Assembly (NCBI GenBank): GCA_036873755.1
Contig: JAVTVY010008073.1
Location: 62,001-126,000 of the forward strand
DNA length: 64,000 nucleotides
Reading direction: 5' to 3'
Source: Hanleya hanleyi
Taxonomy: Eukaryota; Mollusca; Polyplacophora; Lepidopleurida; Hanleyidae
A program made the position numbers and the translations under genes. Numbering within the stretch: position 1 is the stretch's first letter; each line of letters begins with the position of its first letter. Positions 53,246 through 61,336 of this stretch are shown piece by piece. The notes below the pieces were generated by a model. The model saw only the letters and a program-made list of their open reading frames with translations. It made no database searches and was not told where the DNA came from.

Positions 53246-53650
53246 TTAAGAAGAGATATCCTGGGTCTTCGATGTGCGTCGTGGCTGGGTCGGTCGTCGA
53301 CTGGTGCGTGGTCTCGGTGGTGCAGGTCTTTTATTCCCTACGGTGCGTTGTGCTTTGGCCACCAAGACGCCTCCTGCTTCTTTGGCCCGCCGTTTCAAGG
53401 CTTCTTTGGGTGCCGTACCCCCCAAGACATCACCGGCGACTTGCAGTCCACTGCGTACCGCTTGTTTGCCGATTGCTTTCACCCCACGCGTTACCAAGGG
53501 CAGGAACGTTTTCACGATGCTCCCGAGTATGTTTCCCAGCCCATGTCCTCGTTGCATGCGTGCACCACTAAAGACCGGAAGGCCACCTCCGGCCTGTTGG
53601 GCATAATAGTCCATATAGCTGCGTGCATCGCACTCGTAAGGCACCTTCAT
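53246..53650 (-). CDS. small basic virion-type protein (candidate pVI/pX-like)
   Basis: 134 residues. The N-terminal part is MKVPYECDARSYMDYYAQQA, then GGGLPVFSGARMQRGHGLGN. A middle amphipathic segment (about residues 40-75) holds LGSIVKTFLPLVTRG and KAIGKQAVRSGLQVAGDVLG. The C-terminus (about 95-134) is rich in Arg, Pro and Thr (RPAPPRPRTSRRPTQPRR). The gene always precedes the capsid gene in such elements and resembles adenovirus minor core or membrane-active proteins in composition; that function is inference. Its ATG overlaps the penton stop by one base (TAATG). The frame is intact here, whereas the second element has a stop in the corresponding gene. Confidence 0.7.
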   Translation of the reverse strand: MKVPYECDARSYMDYYAQQAGGGLPVFSGARMQRGHGLGNILGSIVKTFLPLVTRGVKAIGKQAVRSGLQVAGDVLGGTAPKEALKRRAKEAGGVLVAKAQRTVGNKRPAPPRPRTSRRPTQPRRTSKTQDISS

Positions 53651-54439
53651 TATACAAAGTGTGGAGCGCGTGCTTGTCGAAAATGAAGTGTCAGCACCAC
53701 TTTTTCTCGTTCGAATGCCACCGGTCGTCCCGTGTCATCTCTTATATCCACCGTGATAGTGTTGATGTCGGTTTGTCGTACGGGTAGGTAGAGCATGTGG
53801 GTGAAACTGTGGGTGACTTGATCTCCATACGTCTTTTTAATGGGGACCACCCGTAACAGAGGTGTGTTGATATTGCCCACGATGTGGTTGTCGACCACGT
53901 CCGAGTAGACGTAGAGTCCGTACATACCCGACTTCATATCCATCGGGATCTGGCTATGGTCCTCGGATGGACCCGTGTAGGTCGAGTGAGTAAGACACCA
54001 GCATTTGTTGTAGGATAGGACTCAGTACGACACTCACGTTGGCGATGAGGATGATCTGTGCCTTTTCGTTGTGTGCGTTGTAATCGAAGTCCACGTGATT
54101 CTTGAAGGGAAAGGTTTTGATGGATTTTGAAACATTCTTGACCTCCCGTAGAGCCTTATAATGTAACAGTCTTGTCAGCCCCTGTATGAACTCCTTAGGA
54201 GTATCGTATTGGCCTTCGGGGAGGGTGAGTCGGGTGTTTTTGCCTTCGTAGGTCACCTCGTACCACACTTCATTGGCTCGCACGTTGTACCACAACTAAG
54301 GGTATTGGATATCCACGAGGCCACATTACCAGCGTCCAGGTAAATGCAACGGTTGCGGTAACTGGGTCACGTACTTGGCCAAGGTGTTGTCAGGAAACAC
54401 ATTCAGCGAACTGTTACTGGGCAGGGTGAGGTAAAACAT
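53650..54439 (-). pseudogene. penton-like minor capsid protein, disrupted
   Basis: The N-terminus starts at 54,439 with MFYLTLPSNSSLNVFPDN, the signature opening of the Polinton minor (penton-like) capsid protein. In frame, TAA interrupts at 54,328-54,326 and TAG at 54,298-54,296. The frame then stays open through WYNVRANEVWYEVTYEG to 53,954. The C-terminal half (53,943-53,650) is in another frame and contains MYGLYVYSDVV, TPLLRVVPI and VVLTLHF, the usual end of this family. So there are two nonsense changes and at least one frameshift between about 53,990 and 53,943. The family forms the capsid vertices as a single jelly-roll. It is preceded by the unknown conserved gene and followed by the basic protein gene. 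Confidence 0.85.
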
Positions 54440-54472
54440 GGTGACTGAGCTGTCTTGCTGCTACTGTTGGTA

Positions 54473-55305
54473 TTAATAGGTGTTCCAGGCCTTGGGCGGT
54501 TGTGTCCGGCGTCGTGTTCGTCGCGGTGACTTGCTACGTGTCACGGCTCTGGAGATGTAGGGTGTCTTGATCAAGGGTGTTTTTTTAAAGGTGTGAAAAG
54601 AAGGTGCCCGTCGTTGTGGTGTTTTGGGGGGTGACTCCGGTTTCCATTCGGCTTCCCAAGAAGGTAGTGGGCCACTCGGCGATTGCTGGGGCCGCTGCAT
54701 CCAGGCCCAGCACTGGGGTTCCCCACCAATTCCTGTGGTACATGCATGTCTTTCAAGCCTTGAGCGAAGACCTCCCATCCTCGAGGATCCCTGTGCGACC
54801 TGCGTTGACGCATCAGGTCATTCACTAAATCCGTCATGTGGGTACCGAGGACCACCTGATTCTGTACCAGTAGTTCGCCTTTATCATTCCAAGTCATGTT
54901 AGGATTCTGTTTCATCCGTTGTAATACCAGGCCAGCTTGTTTCTTGAACGATGCAGGTACACTCTTCAGGACTTCGTCTTCCACCCACTGTGGGGCTGTG
55001 CGTGGTATCCCTGGTAATGGCGGTTGTTGGAGCGGTCCTGAGGTCGGCGGTGTGTCGCGTGTTGGTGGTGGTGGTGCTGGGGTAGAGAGGGTTTTGTATT
55101 GGTCCAAGAACGTCGTGTACCGTTGAAGCGTCTTATTGTACCGTTGTACTTTCTCACTGTCGCTTAACCCCGTTCTTTGTAAGATCTGTTGCATCTCTTC
55201 ATCGAGGGTGTTTATGGTCTTTACCGTAGGTGGGACAGGGTAGGACGATTGGAGGCTTTGAAGGAGCCGTGGCTCGACGAGGACCATTTTTTTCGTGTGG
55301 TTCAT
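54473..55305 (-). pseudogene. conserved Polinton protein of unknown function, frameshifted
   Basis: Begins MNHTKKMVLVEPRLLQSLQS. A helical segment TINTLDEEMQQILQRTGLSD and QRYNKTLQRY is followed by a Pro/Thr-rich linker. Next is a conserved C-terminal domain with SVPASFKKQAGLVLQRMKQN, MTWNDKGELL and RDPRGWEVFAQGLKDMHVPQ. I recognise this as a protein commonly found in Polinton-like elements, but its function is not known to me. The frame breaks near 54,700, in a short C/G homopolymer region. The true basic tail (SKSPRRTRRRTQPP, ending WNTY) lies in another frame down to 54,473. The start overlaps the stop of the preceding gene by ATGA. Confidence 0.75.
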
Positions 55306-55652
55306 TGTCGGCCGAAGAGTCCACCCAATACTGGACCCAACACGGAAGCGGCCAACGGTGCTAATATGGCCCCGAGAAAGCCGCCTTTCTGTAACACCTT
55401 TTTCTTTTGTGTTTGAGAGACCCGCTTCTGGACTAGGGTTCGGAGACCTGTCTTATGCTTGGTCGACTTGGTCTTCTGAGCCGGAGTCAGTGGTACGTTG
55501 CCTTTTAACAGGTTGTACCCGATCTCGCACAGACAGCGTACAAGGTCAGGGTCCGCACCGCGTACAATGGTTAGGACCAACACGGGTGGGGCCGACTTCA
55601 CTACACGGAGCGTCGGGGCGTGCTTCCGTACTCGCGCAGACATCATGTACAA
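55302..55652 (-). CDS. small conserved Polinton protein with C-terminal hydrophobic tail
   Basis: 116 residues; ATGs at 55,652, 55,646 and 55,643 are all possible starts. A helical N-terminal part has LVRCLCEIGYNLLKGNVPLT (about residues 37-56). A Lys/Thr-rich middle (KTKSTKHKTGLRTLVQK) follows, then QKGGFLGAILAPLAASVLGP and GGLFGRQ (about 88-116). The CEI-N-LKGNVPLT block and the GGFL hydrophobic end are hallmarks of a small protein found in nearly all animal Polintons. Its hydrophobic end suggests membrane interaction or a structural role; the function is unproven. The frame is intact. The stop overlaps the next ATG (ATGA at 55,305-55,302). Confidence 0.75.
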   Translation of the reverse strand: MYMMSARVRKHAPTLRVVKSAPPVLVLTIVRGADPDLVRCLCEIGYNLLKGNVPLTPAQKTKSTKHKTGLRTLVQKRVSQTQKKKVLQKGGFLGAILAPLAASVLGPVLGGLFGRQ

Positions 55653-55800
55653 CGAATGCTATAACCCACAACTCTGCCCTTTTTATCTACCTCAGAGAAC
55701 AGAGACAAAGTCAACCATGATGTGGTATTAATTCTTTTTATTATCCCCATCATCAAACACACACACTCCATCTGGGGGAGCCACTGTGGATGTGTTTACA
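55653..55800. other. intergenic gap in the element
   Basis: Only about 150 bp between the ATPase stop and the next ATG. It includes TATTAATTCTTTTTATTATC, the sole AT-rich patch in the gene row and a possible promoter or 3'-end signal for the minus-strand genes, though nothing specific can be shown. Confidence 0.35.
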
Positions 55801-56458
55801 TTATTTTTGCATGTACACGTGATGAGTCTCTCCGGAAAAGATGCCGGTCCGTAGTCGAAGGTGGTCGGGGGTGGCTTGCTTGAGGTCGAAGAGCATATAC
55901 CCGTGCTGAGGGGTTGTCGCATCTTTAAAGGCTTCCAACGCAAACGGTGTGCGGCCGGGATACATCTGTCTCGCCAAGTGCAGCAGTTGAGTGGTATCTC
56001 TCGGGTTTTTGAAGACCACAAGGTAGTGGGCATTTAAGCTGATGTTCCGATGTTCTTTATTTTTACTGTACAGATTCTGCACAATGTAGATGATGCTGAG
56101 CCGTCGATGATGGCTACCTTTGGTAAAGAGTTGGGTGACCCGCGCATCCGTCTCCGCCATGAGATCATCCAGAACCACCAAGGTGTCCGGTTCCAAATCG
56201 GCCAGGTTAGGTAGGCCTTCCATGAACGTGATGTGGGGCATTGCTGCATACGCTGCCTGCCATTCTCCATAACACCACATGACTCGGGCAATGGGTGGGG
56301 TGATCATGCTGTCGGCGTGTTGAAGGTGCTTCCTGACGAAGTGTGTGTTTGCCGGAACCCGTCGGTCCTGCGATGACGCAAGTGAAGGGATGTTGCCACC
56401 GAGGGTGAATTTGGTACGAGTGAATTGGAGTGGTGGTGGTGGGTGCAACGTCGGTCAT
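55801..56458 (-). pseudogene. FtsK/HerA-type genome-packaging ATPase, frameshifted in Walker A
   Basis: The N-terminus (MTDVAPTTTT, ATG at 56,458) runs through HPFTCVIAGPTGSGK, the Walker A loop, with its lysine at 56,350-56,348. Immediately afterwards, in an ACACAC run (about 56,338-56,350), the frame shifts. The rest continues in another frame from THFVRKHL to the stop at 55,801. That part contains MWCYGEWQ, TLVVLDDLM (Walker B), FTKGSHH, IYIVQNLYSKN (sensor-like region), HYLVVFKNPRD and RLRTGIFSGE. All are typical of the Polinton/adintovirus A32-like ATPase that pumps DNA into capsids. Upstream the frame is open into a membrane segment (see 56,459-56,815). A sequencing indel in the dinucleotide run cannot be excluded. 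Confidence 0.88.
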
Positions 56459-56815
56459 CGTTGTCTGTTCACTGTGAGGGATGAAATCCGGTGGGTTTTC
56501 AGACGTAGTGGGTGTACTTGGTGTAGGTGTTGACTGTATACTCGGTGTGGAGCTCGATGTGGCTTGTACACGTGGATTGGTGGTGGTGATGACTGGGCTC
56601 GATACGGGGTTGACTGGTGCTATCTGTAGACTGGTTTCACTGTCGCTCACAGCTGGAGTTCTAAGTTGGCTAAGTAGCGTGCTGACATAGGCTACGTCGT
56701 AAAACACACTTCCGTACAACACACTTAGCAGGGTTAGCAATATCACCACAAAGCCCACTTGCGCTTTGCGCGTTTTGGGAGACACTGTGTTCAGAGACAG
56801 TTGCTGCTTGTCCAT
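56459..56815 (-). CDS. one-pass membrane segment with Thr/Pro/Ser-rich linker, in frame with the ATPase
   Basis: From ATG at 56,815: MDKQQLSLNTVSPKTRKAQV, then a hydrophobic stretch GFVVILLTLLSVLYGSVFYD (about residues 21-40). A long Thr/Ser/Pro-rich region (TPSIQSTPTPSTPTTSE) follows. No stop separates it from the ATPase N-terminus at 56,458. The same open frame reaches back to 57,256 in the integrase C-terminal region. It may be a separate small membrane protein that lost its stop, or an N-terminal membrane extension of the ATPase. I recognise no family. Confidence 0.5.
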
Positions 56816-56969
56816 ACCACCGTGGTCGAACGTGGAATGAAGGATGACGGTAGTGGTGTCTGGCTTTATAGTCGTTTCACCTGGTTGGCCGCGACCTAGG
56901 AATTGAAGGAACTGGGCCAGCCTTGCCATTTGACGAAATGAAACAGTTTGCCACGCCGACGCCGTGTAG

Positions 56970-57909
56970 TAGGGTTCCTTTGCTTTTACGACAGGCTGCA
57001 ATTCCGTCTCGTAAAACGTCCCTAGCAATGGTTCCCCTTGAAGATCTTCCAGTTCATAGACTCGCTGCTGTCGGGGTAGGCGCCGTTTAATCAGGAAGTG
57101 CTCATCGCTCCAGTTGGGCAAGTAACTTTTCTCAAATTGACCTTTGACTTTACTGATCCGTACAGGGTCCCCGACCTTGAACACCTCCTTCGGCGTTCGC
57201 TGCGATTGCCTGGGATACAAGACACGCCGGACTTGGGCTTCATTGCGTTGGGTCACGGTAATGGGGGCTCTCTCTATACTCTATATCGATTGTAACCACT
57301 CATAAGTTTCGGGAGAACATCGATGTACCGCCTTGTATTCTTATAGGTGAAATATTTATATATGCGTCCTTTGAATGTCCTGTTGAACCTTTCCACAACG
57401 GAAGCCTTGGTCTCGTTGTACGTATGGAAGAAAAACATCTTCTGGGCTTTCAGAAACTGTTGGAACGGTCTGTTGAGGAATTTCGTGCCTTCGTCGGTTT
57501 GCAAATACAAAGGTTTGCGCCCGGTCTTGAAGATGTCCTTGAACGCCGCTATGAGATTCGCCCCCGTTTTCGTCCGGATGGGTACCAACCACGCATACTT
57601 CGACAGGATATCGATGCACGTCAAGATATACCGATTCCCATCGTTGTGTTTGGCAAAGGCGCTCATATCGACCACATCCGCTTGCCACTGGGCATCTATT
57701 CCTCCCACGATGACCCGGTTTCGTAGAAAATAGCGACGGACAGATCGATGTAAGTTATAGGTGTCTTGTTTTCTTAACCTATCTCGGACTTGAGCACGTT
57801 GTATCCCCTGGGGTTTGGCCGCCCGATAGAGAGCCGTCAATGCACTATAGGCCGCCGGACTGTCGGGACTGTAGTATAAGTTATCCAACACCTTCTCCCA
57901 ACTCTTCAC
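56970..57909 (-). pseudogene. Polinton integrase (rve-type, F54H12.3-like), frameshifted
   Basis: 211 residues are open from ATG 57,909. An N-terminal region with QDTYNLHRSVRRYFLRN precedes the catalytic core: IDAQWQADVVDM (D78), LQTDEGTKFLN (D139) and TKASVVERFNRTFKGR (E173). This is a DDE retroviral-type integrase with about 33 residues between the last two acids. The frame breaks near 57,285-57,300, just after MSGYNRYR. The C-terminal part lies in another frame: VTQRNEAQV, then an SH3-like domain with VFKVGDPVRISKVKGQFEK and NWSDEHFLIKRR, ending near ELQPVV at about 56,987. The enzyme inserts linear element DNA into the host genome. The acidic triad is intact, but one polypeptide cannot be made without crossing the frameshift. 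Confidence 0.88.
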
Positions 57910-57939
57910 GGTTACAAATGATGATGGACCATGGCTCTA

Positions 57940-58419
57940 TCGTTTATTTTTAACGGGTATATCTTGGGCCGGAGTTTCTTTCTGATCTTCTTCATTGGCT
58001 TCTGCCAGCACATTGTCCATGGTAAATGATCAGTCCAACTCGTCTGATTACCGATCTTCCTCCGTAAGCACTTGATCCACATCTGCCACGGCATCTTCCA
58101 ATGCAGACCATAGAACAGGGTGAAGGGTAAAATGCACTGTACCCCCATCTAGCCGAGTCAATTGAGCAAAGAAGGGGCCGCGTCGGATGTACACATCGTG
58201 ACACAAGTGAATGAGGTCGCCGTCCAGTTCACCAGACAACACCCGTTTGAATTTGGTCCAGCCCTCCCGGGACAGACGAATGTGAGCCGGGCATGGTTGT
58301 GTAGGGTCCGCATCACAGATGTCTCCCACATCCTCCATGATATCGACCGTATCCGCATAAACGTGCAGGAAAACCTCTGGGGTCAAGCTGAGAAACGCCC
58401 GTATTATATGCTCCGTCAT
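57940..58419 (-). pseudogene. small acidic Polinton protein (W-type paralogue 1)
   Basis: 123 residues are open from 58,419 to 58,048. The start is MTEHIIRAFLSLTPEVFLHV; the body contains ICDADPTQPCPAHIRLSREG and GWTKFKRVLSGELDGDLIHL; the open part ends LDGGTVHFTLHPVLWSALED and VDQVLTEEDR. Two stops follow. The same frame then reads MDNVLAEANEEDQKE to about 57,945, which resembles the acidic tail of the next paralogue and suggests a longer ancestral protein. Function unknown. The FTLHPVLW/TEED block is repeated in the fragment at 58,522-58,760, so the two are tandem paralogues. Confidence 0.6.
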
Positions 58420-58521
58420 GGTCAGTACGTGAATGGTACAAGATTTGACTTTCTCTCGTATTTATAGGGAGCAAAAGTTTATGACGTGAGATCAAAGGAT
58501 CGGGTAGTCATGTCACTTGGC

Positions 58522-58760
58522 TCACACTCTAGCCGGATAATCAATGGCATCGTCGTCTGCCTCCGCTTCATTGCTAGAAATTTGTTCATTAGGTTCTGCC
58601 GCCGCTTCTCCCATGGCACGAGCCCACTTCAACTGAACAGCTGACCGCTCGTCTGGTGTAAACAGCTGGTCCACAATAGGCACCACTTTCTCGAAGGCTG
58701 TCCACAGATCGGGGTCTAGGGGAAAACCTCGCGTAGGGTCTTGGTAACCTGTCTGCGCAT
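58522..58760 (-). pseudogene. small acidic Polinton protein (W-type paralogue 2), N-terminally truncated
   Basis: An open C-terminal fragment reads GYQDPTRGFPLDPDLWTAFE, then VVPIVDQLFTPDERSAVQLK, and ends in an acidic tail with NEQISSNEAEADDDAIDY and TGA at 58,524-58,522. FPLDPDLW and LFTPDER correspond to FTLHPVLW and VLTEEDR of paralogue 1. Upstream on the minus strand it runs directly into inverted-repeat sequence (TGCGCATGCGCAGACAGG), so its 5' part has been deleted. This junction marks the lost polymerase-side arm. Confidence 0.6.
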
Positions 58761-59143
58761 GCGCAGAATGTTGAACACGAACGAAGCACTAGTCCAGGTG
58801 GATGCTCCCTCACGAATGCTTCACATTGATACCTCACTCGATCCAATCGGCCCACTAGTGGCCCACCTAGACCCTAAAACGTCTATTCCCGTACCCTTTT
58901 CCCACAATTTTCTGTCTCGAAGGCTGTCCACAGATCGGGGTCTAGGGGGAAACCTCGCGCAGGGTCTTGGTAACCTGTCTGCGCATGCGCAGAATGTCGA
59001 CAACGAACAATACACTAACCCAGGTGGATGCTCACTCACGACTGCTTCACATTGATACCTCACTCGACCCAATCGGCCCACTAGTGAACCACCTAGACCC
59101 CAAAACGTCTATTTCCATACCCTTTCTCTACTGCGCATGCGCA
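58692..59143. repeat. 226-bp tandem duplication in the right terminal repeat
   Basis: CGAAGGCTGTCCACAGATCG starts at 58,692 and again at 58,918. The copies stay alignable through GGTCTTGGTAACCTGTCTGC, the TGCGCATGCGCA palindromes (58,754 and 58,980) and CGTCTATT(C/T)CC(G/A)TACCC. The duplication therefore includes both the tail of paralogue 2 and inverted-repeat sequence. Confidence 0.85.
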
Positions 59144-59249
59144 GAATGACGTCAGTTCCACGTCACACCCAGCCCGTTGGACACTCCCTCACGTATGCTT
59201 CAAAATAATACCTCACTCGACCAAATTGGTCCACTAGCGGTCCCTACAG
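58974..59249 (-). repeat. right terminal inverted repeat
   Basis: Inverted counterpart of 50,000-50,275. It carries TGCGCATGCGCA at 58,980 and 59,132 and TGACGTCA at 59,147, and ends GGTCCCTACAG at 59,249. A further palindrome at 58,754 lies in the duplicated inner unit. Confidence 0.9.
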
Positions 59250-60550
59250 ATTGCCGAACATTCTCACGAAAACCCACGGTTTTGGGACTACTTTCGGTCC
59301 GCGGAGGCAGACCGGATAACCGCCAGACCGCATCACCACGTAGGAATATATGCCCCCAGGTCACGCCCAATTCATCCAGACCGGAAGTGACGTCATACCT
59401 GCGCACAACACCTTCACACACCGCCCTGCGCAACGCCCCATTTTTTGTTTTCTGCGCATGTGCACTTGGGCGGACTGCCCTCGAAATGCCGTGACTATAC
59501 TACTGAAACCGCGGCCTCAATCGAGCAGGTATTATAGTCCCCTATTACGAAATTACTAAGATTCACGATGTGGCAGAATTGAAGCACTACATCAAACGTT
59601 TATATAAAATAGACTGGACAAATAGGAGTTCCCCAGAAAGTGGAATCTATAAGTTATATTTTTGGAAGTTCACAAGTCTTTGCCTGCCCTCAGTTTTTCA
59701 ATCACTCGACCTGGATAACTGATATTTCATTTGTATCAGAAACATGTTGAATATGTGCTACTGACTCGCCTGGAGATTTTTCAGTTGTATAAATATATAA
59801 TCATCCATGCCAGAATTGTTTTCTTTGAACCAAAGGCATAGTCATATCATGACTGTGAAATTGTATATGGAAGAGAGTTTACAAGGATAAAAGGTTTGGT
59901 ATCACTGTTCAAGATGTATAGAGTTTGGGTCTGAATGTTGATATTTTTCCAAGAGTTTGTATTGATATTCATAATTAAAACTGTATGTACTCTCCAAAAG
60001 ACCTTGGTTACCAATTTTAATACACTAAGGGACAAGAAATCTGGAATATTAGATGACCTTGATATACAGTCAACGAGCAAAAAAACTTGCTCTGTGTCTG
60101 ACACAACTTGTGTCAGATATTACTCGAAGTAAAGGAACATGTATGGTTTAGTGTGGTTTTGACCCCCATGAGGTGTGATTTGTAATGCAAAAAAATCAGG
60201 CCAATCCAGAACCAAAATTTACTTTACCCTGAAATATTGACAGTCATGTCAAGATTCATTTGTTGCCCAGAAACAGTTTGGTTCTGGACTGGCCACAGAG
60301 AGGAAAATGTGCTGTTTTCACATCAAAACATGACGATTTTGTACAAATACACTTTTTCAAGATGCTGTTATAGGAAGCACTAAGACTCGAGACATGGAAA
60401 TCACCTTGACCATACACCATGTTGTACTGCTAACTGAAAAAATTATTTCATATGCAATATTTCGTTTTACCACTCGTGTCTTAGGTGCCCAAACCTCACT
60501 AAGCCATGCCAGGTCCTTTATTGCTGAAATAGCTGGGGGGGGGGGGGAGA
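59250..60550. other. gene-free spacer between two Polinton-like elements
   Basis: It begins GC-rich (59,250-59,530) with CTGCGCATGTGCACTTGGGC near 59,452 and GTGACGTCAT near 59,388. These resemble, but do not match, inverted-repeat units. It then becomes AT-rich. A G-run lies at 60,535-60,548. No gene seen. Confidence 0.4.
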
Positions 60551-60784
60551 TTTGCCGGGCGATTCAAAATCCAACGTAACTGTCCGTCCATCTAGGAACA
60601 GTTAGATTATGGCGGGCTTCGTTCTCAATTCTGATTGGTCAGCCGCGACAGCTGATCAGTGCGTGACCTCTCTTGCCGGAGGCGTGTCGCGACTGACCAA
60701 TCAGAATTGAGAACGAAGCCCGCCATAATCTAACTGTTCCTAGATGAACGGACAGTTACGCTGGATTTTGAATCGCCCGGCAAA
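60551..60784. mobile_element. 234-bp foldback/MITE with 100-bp arms
   Basis: The arms 60,551-60,650 and 60,685-60,784 are near-perfect inverted copies, from TTTGCCGGGCGATTCAAAAT to its complement, with a 34-bp loop. Each contains a CCAAT-type segment (ATTGGTCAG / CTGACCAAT). No clear target duplication and no coding capacity. Confidence 0.9.
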
Positions 60785-61177
60785 GGTACAAAATTGCACA
60801 AATTTACTAATTTGACGACGGGAATATGTAAAGTGATACTTGTAGAATTTGCTGATGTATTTTGTTTGGCGGTAAACCGTTTATTTCTCGATTCACCCAA
60901 AGTCCGTTTCACACCTTGATGTGGATTTATATAAAGCATGGGATTATATATAGAGACCCCATATTTCGACACCCTAATACCACCGCCCACACCCCCCAAA
61001 AACTCTTATTTTGCGGGCCTGTGCTCCAAACACTCCCAAAACTGTGGTGTTGCCGTACAGGTTCGTACTGGCTGATTGTATAGTCTATGTTTCTGTCACA
61101 CCAAGTCGATCGCAAAAGATAGATGTGTGTTCGGTTTGTTTCTTCGAACTCATCCCCGCTGACAAGACTTCGATCAG

Positions 61178-61336
61178 CACGCTTAAAACTAAAGTGTTGA
61201 AACTTACTCGTAAAGCGTTGAAATAACCCTCTAAGTGTGTCCACAGGGACAACACTTAAAGAGCAGTCCCTGGACACACTTAAAGGGTTATTTCAACACT
61301 TTACGAGTAAGTTTCAACACTTTAGTTTTAAGCGTG
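61178..61336. mobile_element. 159-bp inverted-repeat element
   Basis: The arm 61,178-61,250 (CACGCTTAAAACTAAAGTGT onward) and the arm 61,266-61,336 (to AGTTTTAAGCGTG) are inverted, with a 15-bp loop and a few mismatches. Unlike the preceding element in sequence. No coding capacity. Confidence 0.9.

Larger units (their letters stand above)
50000..59249 (-). mobile_element. endogenous Polinton/Maverick (adintovirus-like) element, degraded, no PolB
   Basis: A 9.25-kb block bounded by inverted repeats (CTGTAGG at 50,000 and CCTACAG at 59,249) contains the hallmark Polinton gene set, all on the minus strand: rve-type integrase, FtsK/HerA-type ATPase, adenain-type protease, F54H12.2-type major capsid protein, penton-like minor capsid protein and several small conserved proteins. 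Known full-length Polintons are usually 15-20 kb and carry a protein-primed family B polymerase; none is present here. Integrase, ATPase, penton and one other gene are broken by stops or frameshifts. I see no matching 6-bp target duplication outside the inverted repeats, so the outer few bases or the flanks have changed. The element sits upstream of the BACE-like gene. Confidence 0.92.

Noticed and set aside
52458..53686. Long plus-strand frames opposite the capsid and basic protein genes (120-179 codons)
   Set aside because: Antisense shadows of the recognised minus-strand genes.
49990..59260. Target-site duplication for the Polinton-like element
   Set aside because: The bases outside CTGTAGG (left) and CCTACAG (right) do not match over 5-6 bp, so no duplication is claimed.
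59250..59480. Possible extension of the right terminal repeat, with GTGACGTCAT and CTGCGCATGTGC
   Set aside because: The order and surrounding sequence do not match the left flank; similarity is limited to short motifs.
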